Source: Mesorhizobium sp. J8 (lineage in GTDB: Bacteria > Pseudomonadota > Alphaproteobacteria > Rhizobiales > Rhizobiaceae). Taken from it: a DNA stretch of 64,000 nt. Position 1 is the stretch's first letter, and the number at the start of each line of letters is the position of its first letter. The notes beneath the pieces are model-generated. The model saw nothing but the letters and a program-made list of their open reading frames with translations. It did not search any database and was not told the origin of the DNA. Location of the stretch: contig NZ_AP024109.1 in the NCBI RefSeq assembly GCF_016591715.1, forward strand, positions 930,001-994,000, written 5' to 3'. The position numbers and the translations under genes were made by a program. Below are positions 1 to 10,206 of this stretch, one piece after another.

Positions 1-1289
1 GCGGCACCGACCTCGGCCTGCTGCGCACCAAGGCCGTTCCCAACGGCGACGGCACTTACAGGATTTCCGGCCAGAAGATCTTCATCTCCGCCGGCGAGCA
101 CGACATGTCGGACAACATCGTCCATCTGGTGCTGGCCCGCGCCGAGGGCGCGCCGGAAGGCGTGAAAGGCATCTCGCTGTTCATCGTGCCGAAGTTCAAG
201 CTCGACGCCTCGGGCAACCCCGGTGAGCGCAACACGGTCTCCTGCGGCTCGATCGAGGAGAAGATGGGCATCCATGGCAACTCGACCTGCGTCATGAACT
301 ATGACGAGGCCGAAGGCACGTTGCTCGGCGAACTGAACGGCGGCCTGAAGGCCATGTTCACGATGATGAACGAGGCTCGCCTCGGCGTAGGCCTGCAAGG
401 GCTTTCGGTCTCGGAGATCGCCTATCAGAACGCCGTTTCCTACGCCAAGGACCGCCTCCAGGGCCGTTCGCTGTCGGGCGCCAAGGAGCCGGACAAGAAG
501 GCCGACCCGATCATCGTCCATCCCGATATCCGCCGCTCGCTGATGACCATGAAGGCCTATAACGAGGCAGGCCGCGCGCTGGCGCTGTGGACGGCGATCA
601 AGTCGGACGTCGCGCATCGCTCCGGCGACGACAAGGATCGCCAGGCGGCCGACGACTACACCGGTCTGATGACGCCGGTGGTCAAGGGCGTGCTCACCGA
701 CAAGGGCTTCGATCACGCGGTGATGGCCCAGCAGGTGTTCGGCGGCCACGGCTATATCGAAGAGCACGGCATGAGCCAGTTCGTGCGCGATGCCCGCATC
801 GCCATGATCTACGAAGGCGCCAACGGCATCCAGGCGCTGGACCTCGTCGGCCGCAAGCTGGCCCAGAATGGCGGCCGCGCCGTGCAGGCCTTCTTCAAGG
901 AGGTCGGCGAGTTCTGCGAGGAAAACCGCACTGATGAGAAGATGGCGCACTTCACCAAGGCGCTGAAGAAAGGCCTCAACGACCTGCAGGCGGCCACCAT
1001 GTGGCTGGTGCAGAACGCCATGGCCAAGCCCGACAATGCAGGTGCCGCCTCGACCGACTACATGCATCTCTTCGGCTTGGTGGCGCTGGGCTATATGTGG
1101 GCGCAGATGGCGAAATCCGCCCAAGCCAAGCTCGCGGAAGGCGCCAACGGCGCCAGCGCGTTTTACGACAACAAGTTGGTGACCGCGCGTTTCTTCATGG
1201 AGCGCATCATGCCGGAAACCGCGACGCGTCTTGTCCGCATTTCCAGTGGCGCGGACACGCTGATGGCGCTGCCGGCGGAAGCGTTCTAG
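1..1289 (+). CDS. Acyl-CoA dehydrogenase with extra C-terminal domain (5' truncated by window edge)
   Basis: FAD-dependent acyl-CoA dehydrogenase, oxidising an acyl-CoA to the 2-enoyl-CoA in beta-oxidation or a related pathway. The frame is open from base 3 without a start (it reads [11 protein letters not shown]), so the N-terminus lies outside the window and 428 residues are visible. Near base 810 the motif IYEGANGIQ carries the glutamate that serves as catalytic base in the MCAD-type branch. About 130 further residues follow, as in the roughly 590-residue family that includes DmdC-like methylmercaptopropionyl-CoA dehydrogenases. The next gene starts 52 bases downstream and encodes a second, differently built acyl-CoA dehydrogenase. 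The substrate cannot be read from sequence. Confidence 0.9.
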   Translation, partial: GTDLGLLRTKAVPNGDGTYRISGQKIFISAGEHDMSDNIVHLVLARAEGAPEGVKGISLFIVPKFKLDASGNPGERNTVSCGSIEEKMGIHGNSTCVMNYDEAEGTLLGELNGGLKAMFTMMNEARLGVGLQGLSVSEIAYQNAVSYAKDRLQGRSLSGAKEPDKKADPIIVHPDIRRSLMTMKAYNEAGRALALWTAIKSDVAHRSGDDKDRQAADDYTGLMTPVVKGVLTDKGFDHAVMAQQVFGGHGYIEEHGMSQFVRDARIAMIYEGANGIQALDLVGRKLAQNGGRAVQAFFKEVGEFCEENRTDEKMAHFTKALKKGLNDLQAATMWLVQNAMAKPDNAGAASTDYMHLFGLVALGYMWAQMAKSAQAKLAEGANGASAFYDNKLVTARFFMERIMPETATRLVRISSGADTLMALPAEAF

Positions 1290-1341
1290 GTTTGGCGGGC
1301 CGGCGGAGCCGGCCCACAATTGTCGGAACGCGGAGGAAATC

Positions 1342-2514
1342 GTGGCGACAAATCCAGCCGAAATTCTGGGCCTGCCGAAGCCCGCTTGGGCGGCGGACGA
1401 GGTTGGCATGCTCTACGATATGGCATCCCGCTTCATGGCCGAAGAGATCGCGCCGCGCTATGATGAGTTCGAGAAGAATGAGATGTTCGACCGCGAGAGC
1501 TGGCTGAAGGCCGGAGCGGCGGGCCTGCTCTGCGCCTCGATGCCGGAGGAATATGGCGGCTCCGGCGGCACCTTCGCGCATGAGAGCGCCATCATCGAGG
1601 CGATCGGCCATGTCGGGGTCGACGGCTTCGGCATCGGCCTGCACAATTCGATCGTCGCCCCCTACATCCTCCATTACGGCTCGGAAGAGCAGAAGCGGAA
1701 ATGGCTGCCGAAGCTCGCGACCGGCGAGCTCATCGGCGCCATCGCCATGACCGAGCCCGGCGCCGGCTCCGACCTGCAGGGCGTCAAGACCCGCGCCGAG
1801 AAGGACGGCAACCATTACAAGATCAGCGGTTCGAAGACCTTCATCACCAACGGCCAGCTCGCCAACCTGATCATCGTCGTCACCAAGACCGATCCGGACA
1901 AGGGCGCAAAGGGCACCTCGCTGATCGTCGTCGAGACCGATGAGGTCGAAGGCTTCGAGCGCGGCCGCAACCTCGACAAGATAGGGCTGAAGTCGAACGA
2001 CACGTCGGAGCTGTTTTTCAACGACGTGCGCGTGCCGACCTCCAACCTGCTCGGCCACGAGGAGGGCAAGGGCTTTGTCCAGTTGATGCAGCAACTGCCG
2101 CAGGAGCGCCTGCAGATCGGCACCGGAGCGATCGCCATGATCGAGCGGGCGCTGGCGCTCACCATCGACTACGTCAAGGAACGCAAGGCCTTCGGCAAGG
2201 CGGTCATCGATTTCCAGAACACCCAGTTCAAGCTGGCCGAATTGAAGACCGAGGCCACGATCGGCCGCGTCTTCTACAATGACTGCGTCGCCCGCCACAT
2301 CGATGGCGGCCTCGATCCGGTCACCGCCTCGATGGCCAAATACTGGCTCAGCGACCTGCAGGGCAAAGTCGTCGACGAATGCCTTCAACTGCATGGCGGC
2401 TATGGCTACATGAATGAATATCCGATCGCCCGCATGTACCGCGACGCCCGCGTCCAGCGCATCTACGGCGGCACCAACGAGATCATGAAATTGCTGATCG
2501 GGCGCTCTCTCTGA
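1342..2514 (+). CDS. Acyl-CoA dehydrogenase, long-chain/LCAD-like
   Basis: 390-residue FAD-dependent acyl-CoA dehydrogenase of normal family length. It starts at GTG 1342 behind a GGAGG ribosome-binding site. The flavin/substrate signature AMTEPGAGSDLQG and the C-terminal RIYGGTNEIMKLLIGR are both present. Glycine replaces the MCAD-type glutamate in the YGGT motif. The likely base is instead Glu255 in LPQERL, as in the LCAD/isovaleryl branch. It therefore differs in active-site layout from the dehydrogenase just upstream, and the two probably handle different acyl-CoAs. It is the second gene of a same-strand beta-oxidation operon (bases 1-6540). Confidence 0.93.
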   Translation: MATNPAEILGLPKPAWAADEVGMLYDMASRFMAEEIAPRYDEFEKNEMFDRESWLKAGAAGLLCASMPEEYGGSGGTFAHESAIIEAIGHVGVDGFGIGLHNSIVAPYILHYGSEEQKRKWLPKLATGELIGAIAMTEPGAGSDLQGVKTRAEKDGNHYKISGSKTFITNGQLANLIIVVTKTDPDKGAKGTSLIVVETDEVEGFERGRNLDKIGLKSNDTSELFFNDVRVPTSNLLGHEEGKGFVQLMQQLPQERLQIGTGAIAMIERALALTIDYVKERKAFGKAVIDFQNTQFKLAELKTEATIGRVFYNDCVARHIDGGLDPVTASMAKYWLSDLQGKVVDECLQLHGGYGYMNEYPIARMYRDARVQRIYGGTNEIMKLLIGRSL

Positions 2515-2547
2515 GCGCGTCGGCCGGCAAACCCACAGGAGCAGAAA

Positions 2548-3756
2548 ATGGCCGAAGCTTACGTCTATGACGCCGTGCGCACGCCGCGCGGCAGGGGCAA
2601 GAAGGATGGCGCGCTGCATGAAGTGCCGGCGGTGCGGCTCGCCGCGAAGACGCTCGAGGCGCTGCGCGACCGCAACGGGCTCGACACCGGCAATGTCGAC
2701 GACATCATCTTCGGCTGCGTCGATCCGGTCGGCGAGGCGGGCTCCGTCATTCCGCGCGCCGCCGCCTTCGAGGCCGGTTACGACACCAAGGCACCCGGTA
2801 TGCAGATTTCGCGCTTCTGCGCCTCGGGTCTCGACGCCATCAATTTCGGCGCCGCCAAGATCGCCCAAGGCGCGGACGAGATCGTCATTGCCGGCGGCGT
2901 CGAATCCATGTCGCGCGTCGGTATGGGCATGTCCGGCGGCGCCTGGTTCATGGATCCGTCCGTCGGCTTGCCCGGCTGGTTCGTGCCGCAGGGCATCTCG
3001 GCCGACCTGATCGCCACCAAATACGGCTTTTCCCGCGACGACGTAGACGCCTATGCGGTCGAGAGCCAGAAGCGCGCCGCCAAGGCCTGGGGCGAGGGTC
3101 GTTTCAAGAAGTCGGTGATCCCGATCAAGGACCAGAACGGCCTTACCATCCTTGACCATGACGAGCACATGCGGCCCACGACCGACATGCAGTCGCTAGC
3201 CTCGCTCAACCCGTCCTTCGTCATGCCCGGCGAGATGGGCGGCTTCGACGCGGTGGCCGTGCAGAAGCATCCGGAAGTCGAGGAGGTCAACCACGTCCAT
3301 CATGCCGGCAATTCGTCGGGTATCGTCGACGGCGCCGCCGCCGTGCTGCTCGGCTCCAAGAAAGCCGGCAAGGCCATGGGGCTGAAGCCGCGCGCCCGCA
3401 TCCGCGCCTTCGCCAATATCGGCTCGGAGCCGGTGCTGATGCTGACCGGTCCGGTCGACGTCACCGAGAAGCTCCTGAAACGCGCCAAGATGAAGCAGTC
3501 GGACATCGACCTGTTCGAGCTCAACGAGGCCTTCGCTTCCGTCGTGCTGCGCTACATGCAGGCTTTCGACATCCCGCATGACCAGATCAACGTCAATGGC
3601 GGCGCGATCGCCATGGGCCACCCGCTCGGCGCCACCGGCGCCATGATCCTGGGCACGGTGCTGGACGAGCTGGAGCGCCGCGATTTGAACACCGCGCTGG
3701 TCACGCTCTGCATCGGCGCCGGCATGGGCACCGCCACCATCATCGAACGCGTCTGA
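2548..3756 (+). CDS. fadA: Acetyl-CoA C-acyltransferase (thiolase)
   Basis: 402-residue thiolase catalysing thiolytic cleavage of 3-ketoacyl-CoA, or the reverse condensation to acetoacetyl-CoA. All family signatures are visible: acylated Cys91 in [11 protein letters not shown], the NEAFAS motif, the histidine of GHPLGATGA, and the second cysteine in CIGAGMGTA near the C-terminus. The ATG at 2548 follows an aggag ribosome-binding site. It lies 33 bases after the dehydrogenase and 12 bases before the FadB-type gene, so the three are almost certainly cotranscribed. The symbol fadA is by context; thiolases of this type also act in acetoacetyl-CoA metabolism. Confidence 0.93.
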   Translation: MAEAYVYDAVRTPRGRGKKDGALHEVPAVRLAAKTLEALRDRNGLDTGNVDDIIFGCVDPVGEAGSVIPRAAAFEAGYDTKAPGMQISRFCASGLDAINFGAAKIAQGADEIVIAGGVESMSRVGMGMSGGAWFMDPSVGLPGWFVPQGISADLIATKYGFSRDDVDAYAVESQKRAAKAWGEGRFKKSVIPIKDQNGLTILDHDEHMRPTTDMQSLASLNPSFVMPGEMGGFDAVAVQKHPEVEEVNHVHHAGNSSGIVDGAAAVLLGSKKAGKAMGLKPRARIRAFANIGSEPVLMLTGPVDVTEKLLKRAKMKQSDIDLFELNEAFASVVLRYMQAFDIPHDQINVNGGAIAMGHPLGATGAMILGTVLDELERRDLNTALVTLCIGAGMGTATIIERV

Positions 3757-3768
3757 GGGAGAGAGACT

Positions 3769-5988
3769 ATGAGCTACACCAATTTCACCCTCGACGTGGA
3801 CGCCGACGGTATCACGCTGGTCACCTGGGACATGCCGGACCGCTCGATGAACGTCTTCACCGAGGAGGTGATGCGCGAGCTGAACGCCATCGTCGAGAAG
3901 GTGACAGCCGATGCCGCCGTCAAGGGCGTCGTCATCACCTCGGGCAAGGACTCTTTCTCCGGCGGCGCCGACATCACCATGCTGCAGAAGATGCTGGCCA
4001 CCTTCGCCGTCGACAAGGAGAAGGACCTCGAGAAGGCGACCAAGGCGCTGTTCGAGAATGCCGGCTACATGACCGGCCTGTTCCGCAAGATCGAGACTTC
4101 CGGCAAGCCCTGGGTGTCGGCGATCAACGGCACCTGCATGGGGGGCGCCTTCGAGATGTCGCTCGCCTGCCATGGCCGCGTCGCCGCTGATTCCGATAAG
4201 GTGAAGATGGCGCTGCCCGAGGTGAAGATCGGTATCTTCCCGGGCGCTGGCGGCACCCAGCGCGTGCCGCGGCTGACCGACCAGCAGCAGGCACTGCAAA
4301 TGCTGACCTCCGGCCAGAACCTGACGCCGCAAAAGGCGAAGGCGATGGGTCTGATCCATGAGATCGCGGAGCCGAAGAAGCTGATCGAAACCGCCAAGGC
4401 GATGATCAGGAACGGCCTGAAGCCGGTGGCGCCTTGGGACGAGAAGGGCTTCAAGCTGCCGGGCGGTCCGGTCTACTCGGCGGCCGGCGCCAATCTCTGG
4501 CCGCCGGCCATCGCCATCCTGCGCCGCGAGACCTACGGCAACTACCCGGCCGCGGCCGCGATCCTGAAATGCGTCTATGAAGGCCTGCTGGTGCCGTTCG
4601 ATACCGCGCTCAGGATCGAGCAGCGTTATTTCACCGAGATCATGCAGTCGAAGGAAGCGGCGGCGATGATCCGCTCGCTGTTCCTGTCGCTGCAGGAACT
4701 GAACAAGGGCGCGCGCCGCCCGTCCGGCCTGCCGGACACCAAATTCAAGAAGATCGGCATTCTCGGCGCCGGCTTCATGGGCGCCGGCATCGCTTATGTT
4801 ACGGCAAAAGCCGGCATTCCGGTCGTGCTGCTAGACCGCGATCTGCCGTCGGCCGAGAAGGGCAAGGCGCATTCCGACAGCCTCATGGCCGATCAGATCA
4901 AGAAGGGTCGCGCCAAGCCGGAGGACAAGGACAAGCTCCTGTCGCTGATAACGCCGACGGCGGACTATGCCGATCTTGCCGGCTGCGACCTCGTCGTCGA
5001 GGCGGTCTTCGAGGATTCGAGCGTCAAGAAGGACGCCACCGAGAAGGCGGAAGCGGTGTTGAAGTCGTCGGCGATCTTCGCTTCCAACACTTCGACGATC
5101 CCGATCACCGCTTTGGCGAAGAATTCGGCGCGGCCGAAGAACTTCATCGGCATCCACTTCTTCTCACCGGTCGACAAGATGATGCTGGTCGAGATCATCC
5201 TCGGCAAGAAGACCGGCGACAAGGCCTTGGCCGTCGCCTTCGACTTCGTACGCGCCATCAAGAAGACGCCCATCGTCGTCAACGACACGCGTGGCTTCTA
5301 CGTCAACCGTTGCGTGCTGCGCTACATGTCGGAAGCTTACAAGATGCTGATCGAAGGCGTGCCGGCGCCGATGATCGAGAACGCCGCCAAGGCCGCCGGC
5401 ATGCCGGTCGGTCCGCTCGCGCTGACCGACGAGACGGCCGTCGACCTTGCCCAGAAGATCATGAAGCAGACCATCCGGGATCTCGGCGAGAAGGCCGTCG
5501 ACCCCAGGCAGATGGCGCTGATCAACACGATGGTCGACACGCATGGCCGCTTCGGCCGCAAGAACGGCAAGGGTTTCTACGACTATCCGGCAAAGCCCGC
5601 GAAGAAGAAGCTGTGGCCGGGCCTGAGGGACCTCTACCCACAGCTGAAGCCCGAAAAGGTCGACTATGAGGAGCTGAAGCAGCGCCTCTTGGTCACCATC
5701 GCGCTGGAAGCGGCGCGGGTGATGGAGGAAGGCATCGTCACCGATCCGCGCGAGGCGGATGTCGGCTCGATCCTCGCCTTCGGCTTCGCGCCCTTCACCG
5801 GCGGTGCGCTGTCCTACATCGACGGCATCGGCGCCAAGCGTTTCGTCAAGATCGCCAAGGGTCTGCAGAAGAAGTATGGCGCCGAGTTCAAGGCGCCGAA
5901 GCTTCTGCTCGACATGGCCGAGAAGGGCGAGACCTTCTACCAGCGCTTCGACCCCTACCGGAAAGGCGAGGTTCGAGAGGCGGCCTGA
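3769..5988 (+). CDS. fadB: Enoyl-CoA hydratase / 3-hydroxyacyl-CoA dehydrogenase fusion
   Basis: 739-residue bifunctional beta-oxidation enzyme. The N-terminal crotonase domain (about 1-200) has both hydratase glutamates, in GGAFE and LPEVKIG, and the oxyanion-hole segment GGADITML. The dehydrogenase part (from about 325) begins with the NAD-binding loop [13 protein letters not shown] and carries the catalytic histidine in [11 protein letters not shown], followed by the C-terminal helical domains. It would carry out hydration and NAD-linked oxidation in series, feeding the thiolase encoded immediately upstream. A gagaga ribosome-binding site precedes the ATG. Length and order match FadB/FadJ alpha subunits. 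The choice of fadB over fadJ is not decided by sequence alone. Confidence 0.93.
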   Translation: MSYTNFTLDVDADGITLVTWDMPDRSMNVFTEEVMRELNAIVEKVTADAAVKGVVITSGKDSFSGGADITMLQKMLATFAVDKEKDLEKATKALFENAGYMTGLFRKIETSGKPWVSAINGTCMGGAFEMSLACHGRVAADSDKVKMALPEVKIGIFPGAGGTQRVPRLTDQQQALQMLTSGQNLTPQKAKAMGLIHEIAEPKKLIETAKAMIRNGLKPVAPWDEKGFKLPGGPVYSAAGANLWPPAIAILRRETYGNYPAAAAILKCVYEGLLVPFDTALRIEQRYFTEIMQSKEAAAMIRSLFLSLQELNKGARRPSGLPDTKFKKIGILGAGFMGAGIAYVTAKAGIPVVLLDRDLPSAEKGKAHSDSLMADQIKKGRAKPEDKDKLLSLITPTADYADLAGCDLVVEAVFEDSSVKKDATEKAEAVLKSSAIFASNTSTIPITALAKNSARPKNFIGIHFFSPVDKMMLVEIILGKKTGDKALAVAFDFVRAIKKTPIVVNDTRGFYVNRCVLRYMSEAYKMLIEGVPAPMIENAAKAAGMPVGPLALTDETAVDLAQKIMKQTIRDLGEKAVDPRQMALINTMVDTHGRFGRKNGKGFYDYPAKPAKKKLWPGLRDLYPQLKPEKVDYEELKQRLLVTIALEAARVMEEGIVTDPREADVGSILAFGFAPFTGGALSYIDGIGAKRFVKIAKGLQKKYGAEFKAPKLLLDMAEKGETFYQRFDPYRKGEVREAA

Positions 5989-5997
5989 CGAACCGGA

Positions 5998-6540
5998 ATG
6001 TATGTCTGGGGGCGAATGGCCCGCACCATGGCCACGGCATCGAGCCGTGGCCCCTATAGGGTCGGCGAGGAAAGCCGACTGGCTTTTCGCTGCCTGCCGA
6101 TCGACATCGATTTCAACCTGCACCTGAACAACGCCCGCTACATGATGCTGGCCGACCTTGGCCGTATCGACATCTTCCTGCGCATCGGCCTTATCGCGCT
6201 GGCGCGCAAGAATGGCTGGGCGCCGATGATCGGCGGGCTGCAGGTCGCCTATGTGCGTGAGATCAGGCTGTGGCGGCGCTTCGAGGTGGTCTCGTCGATC
6301 GAGACCTGGGAAGGCACGTCCGTCATCGGCAGGCACCGCTTCGTCCTCGACGGCGGCGAGACCGCGGCGCTGATCCTGACCACGGGCGGTGTCTATGACC
6401 GTGCCGGCCGCCGCTTCCTCGACATCGAGGAGGTCGTCGCAGCGCTCGGCCGCGCCGCCGGTCCACGCCCGCCGACCGAGGCCGAGCGGACCTTCATGGT
6501 GTCGCACCGGAATTTGCGCGAACAGGCCAAGGCGGCCTGA
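5998..6540 (+). CDS. Acyl-CoA thioesterase-like hot-dog protein
   Basis: 180-residue hot-dog-fold protein of the 4-hydroxybenzoyl-CoA thioesterase type (THEM6-like). The segment DIDFNLHLNNARYMM is the family signature, with an acidic residue followed by HLNNARY. It probably hydrolyses an acyl-CoA. The gene starts 9 bases after the FadB-type gene, so it is the last member of the beta-oxidation operon, where a thioesterase could release CoA from stalled intermediates. Two starts are possible: ATG 5998, or ATG 6016, which has a better purine stretch (ggggg) before it and gives 174 residues. Confidence 0.8.
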   Translation: MYVWGRMARTMATASSRGPYRVGEESRLAFRCLPIDIDFNLHLNNARYMMLADLGRIDIFLRIGLIALARKNGWAPMIGGLQVAYVREIRLWRRFEVVSSIETWEGTSVIGRHRFVLDGGETAALILTTGGVYDRAGRRFLDIEEVVAALGRAAGPRPPTEAERTFMVSHRNLREQAKAA

Positions 6541-6552
6541 TCGCGCTTCGGC

Positions 6553-6738
6553 TCAGGCTGCCCTGCCGAGCAGGAAATCTGTCACCTCGTCCGAGAAGAC
6601 CATCAGCTCATTGTCGGAGGCGACGACGGTTCGCCTGCCTTGCGGATACGGTCGCCCGGCCTGCATTCCATGCGCCACAAGCGCCTGCCGAAGGCCTTGG
6701 CCGGGATAGGATAGGAGGTGCGCTAGGAGGAGGCTCAT
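6553..6738 (-). CDS. Possible small hypothetical protein (61 aa)
   Basis: A 61-residue open frame fills much of the gap between the thioesterase and the S24 repressor, on the opposite strand and without overlap. The product is a mixed hydrophobic/charged small protein with no recognised motif. It lies outside any neighbouring gene, which is why it is listed. Open frames of this size arise by chance in GC-rich DNA, no strong ribosome-binding site was seen, and no family was recognised. It should be treated as unproven. Confidence 0.22.
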   Translation of the reverse strand: MSLLLAHLLSYPGQGLRQALVAHGMQAGRPYPQGRRTVVASDNELMVFSDEVTDFLLGRAA

Positions 6739-6838
6739 GGAGTATTGTTAACGATCCGCCGGCAGCACCGGTGGACAAGGGCATGACTGCGCGCTAGACA
6801 GGCTTGAGGCATTTTTTCCTGTTTGAAGGAGTGCGCGC

Positions 6839-7480
6839 GTGCTCTCACACGACCGCGTATGGGCCGCAATCGATGCTCTCGCTGAGCGCTATTCGCTATC
6901 GGCTTCCGGACTTGCCCGGCGCGCGGGCCTTGACTCGACAGCCTTCAACAAGTCGAAGCGGCTGTCGTCCGACGGCCGGCCGCGCTGGCCCTCGACCGAA
7001 TCGCTGGCCAAGATCATCGAGGCCACCGGCGCTTCGCTGGAGGAATTCACCGGACTGGTCGAAGGTCGCAGTGGCGCCTCCGTCGCCCAGCACCGCAGCG
7101 CGGTTCCATTGCTTGGCTTCGCCCAGGCGGGAGCGGGGGGCTTCTTCGACGATGCAGGCTATCCGGCCGGGCAGGGCTGGGACCTGGTCGAGCTTCCGGC
7201 GCGGGCGACCGAGACGTCCTACGCGCTGCAGGTGCAAGGCGATTCCATGCTGCCGCTCTACCGCAACGGCGATGTGCTGATCGTCGAGCCGGGCGCGCCG
7301 ACCCGCAAAGGCGATCGCGTTGTCGTCAAGACCACCGCCGGCGAGGTGATGGCCAAGGTGCTCGACCGGCAAACGATGAAATCGATCGTGCTGGTTTCGC
7401 TCAACCCGGACCACCCCGACCGGGACATCCCGACGCGCGATATCGAATGGATGGCGCGCATCGTCTGGGCGAGCCAGTAG
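6839..7480 (+). CDS. XRE/S24 LexA-like repressor (peptidase S24)
   Basis: 213-residue transcriptional regulator with an N-terminal helix-turn-helix domain (about 1-75) and a C-terminal S24/LexA-like domain. The catalytic serine is Ser136 in QGDSMLP. The matching lysine is Lys173 in EVMAKVL, 37 residues later as in LexA. Proteins of this type are phage-CI or LexA-like repressors, sometimes inactivated by RecA-stimulated self-cleavage. It starts at GTG 6839 with gaagga 8 bases upstream. The gene ends 9 bases before an exported nuclease-fold gene, so the two are probably cotranscribed. No phage genes surround it, so it is likely a resident regulator. Targets are unknown. Confidence 0.85.
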   Translation: MLSHDRVWAAIDALAERYSLSASGLARRAGLDSTAFNKSKRLSSDGRPRWPSTESLAKIIEATGASLEEFTGLVEGRSGASVAQHRSAVPLLGFAQAGAGGFFDDAGYPAGQGWDLVELPARATETSYALQVQGDSMLPLYRNGDVLIVEPGAPTRKGDRVVVKTTAGEVMAKVLDRQTMKSIVLVSLNPDHPDRDIPTRDIEWMARIVWASQ

Positions 7481-7489
7481 GCCGGGCTG

Positions 7490-8374
7490 ATGCGGCTTCT
7501 TCAGACAGCCTTGGCGGTGCTGGCGGTCCCGGTCATGGCGGCTCTTGTTGTTGCCGGCGGACACGCGGTCAAGGGCCACGAAAGCGCCGTCACGGTCGAT
7601 CAGATCGACCCCATCGCCGACGCACTCCCCACCGGCGACAATACGCTTTCCGCTTCCGATGCGGCGCAAGAGCCGGCGACCTCGGCTATTCCCGCGCCGG
7701 CCGCTCCACAACCGCCGAAGCCTGCTGCTCATTCGAGGGCCATCGATCCCGACGTCGTGGCGCCACCTGATCTTTCAGACAACGAACTGGAACGGGTGGA
7801 GCCGCGCGCGCCGCTCAGCGATCTGGCCCTGGCCGGGCCGCCCAAGCCGCCCAAGACGAAGATGCCAAGCGACTGGAACGGCACCAAGCTGTTCCAGCCG
7901 GTCGCCACCGCCGCCGGGTTGATCGAGTCGAAAGGTTATGCGGTCGCCGTGTCCGGCGTGGATGTCGTCAAGGCCGATGAGACCTGCAGCGACGAGGGCA
8001 AGAGTTGGGCCTGCGGCGCCCGCGCCAGGACGGCCTTCCGCGCCTTCCTGCGCGGCCGCGCGGTCGCCTGCACGGTGCCGCCGGAGGGCGGGCGCGACAC
8101 CATCACCGCCGAATGCCATATCGGCAATCAGGACATCGGCCAGTGGCTGGTCGAGAACGGCTGGGCGCGCGCCGCGCAAGGCGGGCCCTATGTCGAGGCC
8201 GAGAACAAGGCCCGCACGGCAAGGAAGGGTATTTTCGGCCCGGCGCCGAAGCTCGACGGGCTGCCGGCGGTGCCGGCCGCGTCGGGTCCGGCGCCGGTGG
8301 CGCCGGATTCGATCCTGCCGGCCGATGGCGGGGCCGTTACGCCGCCAACTGACCAGCCAGCGCCCGCTCAATGA
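7490..8374 (+). CDS. Exported thermonuclease (SNase)-fold protein
   Basis: 294-residue protein with an N-terminal hydrophobic signal/anchor segment (residues 2-25), a long proline/alanine-rich linker (about 40-110), and a staphylococcal-nuclease-like domain (about 140-260). That domain shows the usual pattern of [16 protein letters not shown], then a beta-strand region and [10 protein letters not shown]. Two cysteine pairs (ETCSDE/WACG and ACTVPP/AECHI) suggest a disulfide-stabilised periplasmic domain. The classical SNase catalytic arginines are not clearly all present, so nuclease activity is uncertain. It follows the S24 repressor by 9 bases. Its 3' end overlaps the convergent lysK gene by 38 bases. 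Confidence 0.75.
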   Translation: MRLLQTALAVLAVPVMAALVVAGGHAVKGHESAVTVDQIDPIADALPTGDNTLSASDAAQEPATSAIPAPAAPQPPKPAAHSRAIDPDVVAPPDLSDNELERVEPRAPLSDLALAGPPKPPKTKMPSDWNGTKLFQPVATAAGLIESKGYAVAVSGVDVVKADETCSDEGKSWACGARARTAFRAFLRGRAVACTVPPEGGRDTITAECHIGNQDIGQWLVENGWARAAQGGPYVEAENKARTARKGIFGPAPKLDGLPAVPAASGPAPVAPDSILPADGGAVTPPTDQPAPAQ

Positions 8375-9986
8375 GCGCGCGTGTCTCGGCGATGCCGTAA
8401 AGCGCCGCGAAGGAACCGAAGCGCGGTCCGCGCTCCTGGCCGATCAGCACCTGGTAGATCATCTGGAAGAAGGCGACCGACACGCCGGGCCCGCCTTCCG
8501 GGCTCTGCTTGGAATGGTCCTGGTAGCGCTCGATCTTGCGCGCCACATTGAGCGCGGCGTTCTGGATCGCTTCGCCGTCGGCGCCCGGCGGCAGCGCGCC
8601 GAGTGCCTCGGAGAGCTTGGCCAGCGCGTCGCGCTCCACCTCGTCGGCCGCGCGAAAAACCTTGGTCGGCTTCACGAAGTCGTCGAAATAGCGGATCGCG
8701 TAGCCGGTCAGCCGGTCGAGTTCGGGATGCGTCTCCGGCGTCACGCCCGGCGCATGCCGCGAGATGAAGCCCCACAGCACCGACTTGTCATGCGCGTTGG
8801 AGGCGCTGACCAGGTTGAGCAGCAGCGCGAAAGGCACCGGCAGGTCGATCGCCGGCGGGTTGCCGTCATGCATGTGCCAGACCGGATTGCCAAGCCGTTC
8901 CTTCCAGTCCTGGCGCGGATAGGCGCCGAGGAAAGCGTAATACTCATCCACCGCCTTCGGGATGACGTCGAAATAGAGCTTCTTCGCCTGCCGCGGCCGC
9001 TGGTACATGTAAAGGCCGAGGCTTTCAGTCGGCGCGTAGGTCAGCCATTCGTCGATGGTGAGCCCATTGCCCTTCGACTTGGAGATTTTCTGGCCCACCT
9101 CGTCGAGGAACAGCTCGTAGACGAAATGCTCCGGCGCGCGACCGCCGAGGATGTTGCAGATGCGGTCGTAGATCGCCGCATTGGTCTGGTGGTCCTTGCC
9201 GAACATCTCGAAATCGACGCCCAGCGCCGCCCAGCGCATGCCGAAATCCGGCTTCCACTGCAGCTTCACATGGCCGCCGGTGACCGGCAGCGTCGTCTCG
9301 GTGCCTTCGTCGTCGAAGGTGATGGTGCCGGCCTTGGCGTCGACATTGATCATCGGCACGTAGAGCACGCGGCCGCTCCTCGGCGAGATCGGCAGGAACG
9401 GGCTGTAGGTCGCCTGGCGCTCCGGCCCGAGCGTCGGCAGCATCACGCCCATGATCTCGTCATAGCGTTCGGCGGCGCGCAGCAGCACCTCGTCGAAACG
9501 GCCGGCCTTGTAGTACTGCGTCGCGCTGGCGAACTCGTAGTCGAAGCCGAATGTGTCGAGGAAGCGGCACAGCATCGCATTGTTGTGGTCGGCGAAGCTC
9601 GCATAGTCGCCGCCGAACGGATTGGGCACCGAGGTCAGCGGCATATGCAGATAGGGCTCGAGCGCGGCGCGGTCCGGCACGTTGTCCGGTATCTTGCGCA
9701 TGCCGTCCATGTCGTCGGAGAAGCACAGGAGCTTGGTCTTGACCTTGTCTTGCGTCAGCACCCGGAAGGCATGCCGCACCATGGTCGTGCGCGCCACTTC
9801 GCCGAAGGTGCCGATATGCGGCAGGCCGGACGGGCCGTAGCCGGTCTCGAACAGGACGGTTTCGGGGAAATCCTTGCCTTTGTAGCGGGCGATGATTTTC
9901 TTGGCTTCCTCGAACGGCCAGGCCTTGCTCTCGGCTGCCGCGGCAAGCATCTCGGGATTGAGATCGATGATGTTTGATCCCGTCAT
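8337..9986 (-). CDS. lysK: Lysine--tRNA ligase, class I
   Basis: 549-residue class I lysyl-tRNA synthetase, the archaeal-type enzyme found in many alphaproteobacteria in place of the class II LysS. It charges tRNA-Lys with lysine. The class I signatures are visible: [15 protein letters not shown] near the N-terminus (HIGH motif) and KISKSKGNG (KMSKS motif). The ATG at 9986 (MTGSNIIDL) is chosen over the longer in-frame opening at 10076, because the extra 30 residues do not resemble the family. The 3' end overlaps the opposing SNase-fold gene by 38 bases. The upstream intergenic region (9987-10206) is shared with the divergent TerB-like gene. Confidence 0.95.
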   Translation of the reverse strand: MTGSNIIDLNPEMLAAAAESKAWPFEEAKKIIARYKGKDFPETVLFETGYGPSGLPHIGTFGEVARTTMVRHAFRVLTQDKVKTKLLCFSDDMDGMRKIPDNVPDRAALEPYLHMPLTSVPNPFGGDYASFADHNNAMLCRFLDTFGFDYEFASATQYYKAGRFDEVLLRAAERYDEIMGVMLPTLGPERQATYSPFLPISPRSGRVLYVPMINVDAKAGTITFDDEGTETTLPVTGGHVKLQWKPDFGMRWAALGVDFEMFGKDHQTNAAIYDRICNILGGRAPEHFVYELFLDEVGQKISKSKGNGLTIDEWLTYAPTESLGLYMYQRPRQAKKLYFDVIPKAVDEYYAFLGAYPRQDWKERLGNPVWHMHDGNPPAIDLPVPFALLLNLVSASNAHDKSVLWGFISRHAPGVTPETHPELDRLTGYAIRYFDDFVKPTKVFRAADEVERDALAKLSEALGALPPGADGEAIQNAALNVARKIERYQDHSKQSPEGGPGVSVAFFQMIYQVLIGQERGPRFGSFAALYGIAETRALIERALAGQLAA

Positions 9987-10100
9987 ATCGAAGTTCCAAT
10001 CATGGCCGTCTGCGCGGCGGATAAGAGCGGATAAGATTTGTCGACGGTCTCTAGGCGCGCGAGACCGGAGCGTCAACGATTTGCGCCGGTTTTCCTTGCG

Positions 10101-10187
10101 GCGCCATAATGGCGCTCCTACGTTGGAGCCTCAGTTTCAAGTGCATGTCACCCAAAGGCATGTTGCGGCTTTGGGGCAACAACATGC
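10101..10187. promoter_or_regulatory. Two palindromes in the lysK/terB-like divergent region
   Basis: Two dyads are readable. One is GCGCCATAATGGCGC (10101-10115), perfect around a central A. The other has arms GCATGTTG (10158-10165) and CAACATGC (10180-10187) around a 14-base loop, just before the TAGGAG ribosome-binding site of the TerB-like gene. They could be operator sites or a 5'-leader hairpin. No regulator can be assigned. Confidence 0.35.
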
Positions 10188-10206
10188 ACGCCATTAGGAG
10201 TTTTGA

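Noticed and set aside
1207..3168. 653-residue open frame antisense to the acyl-CoA dehydrogenase and thiolase genes
   Set aside because: High GC leaves the antisense strand open; the composition (RGD/AG-rich) and lack of motif or ribosome-binding site mark it as a shadow of the beta-oxidation genes.
6839..8374. Prophage remnant suggested by the S24 repressor
   Set aside because: No integrase, capsid, tail or lysis genes and no att repeats around it.
7938..9977. 679-residue open frame antisense to lysK
   Set aside because: It covers lysK, whose HIGH and KMSKS motifs are clear; the antisense product is low-complexity and unlike any family.
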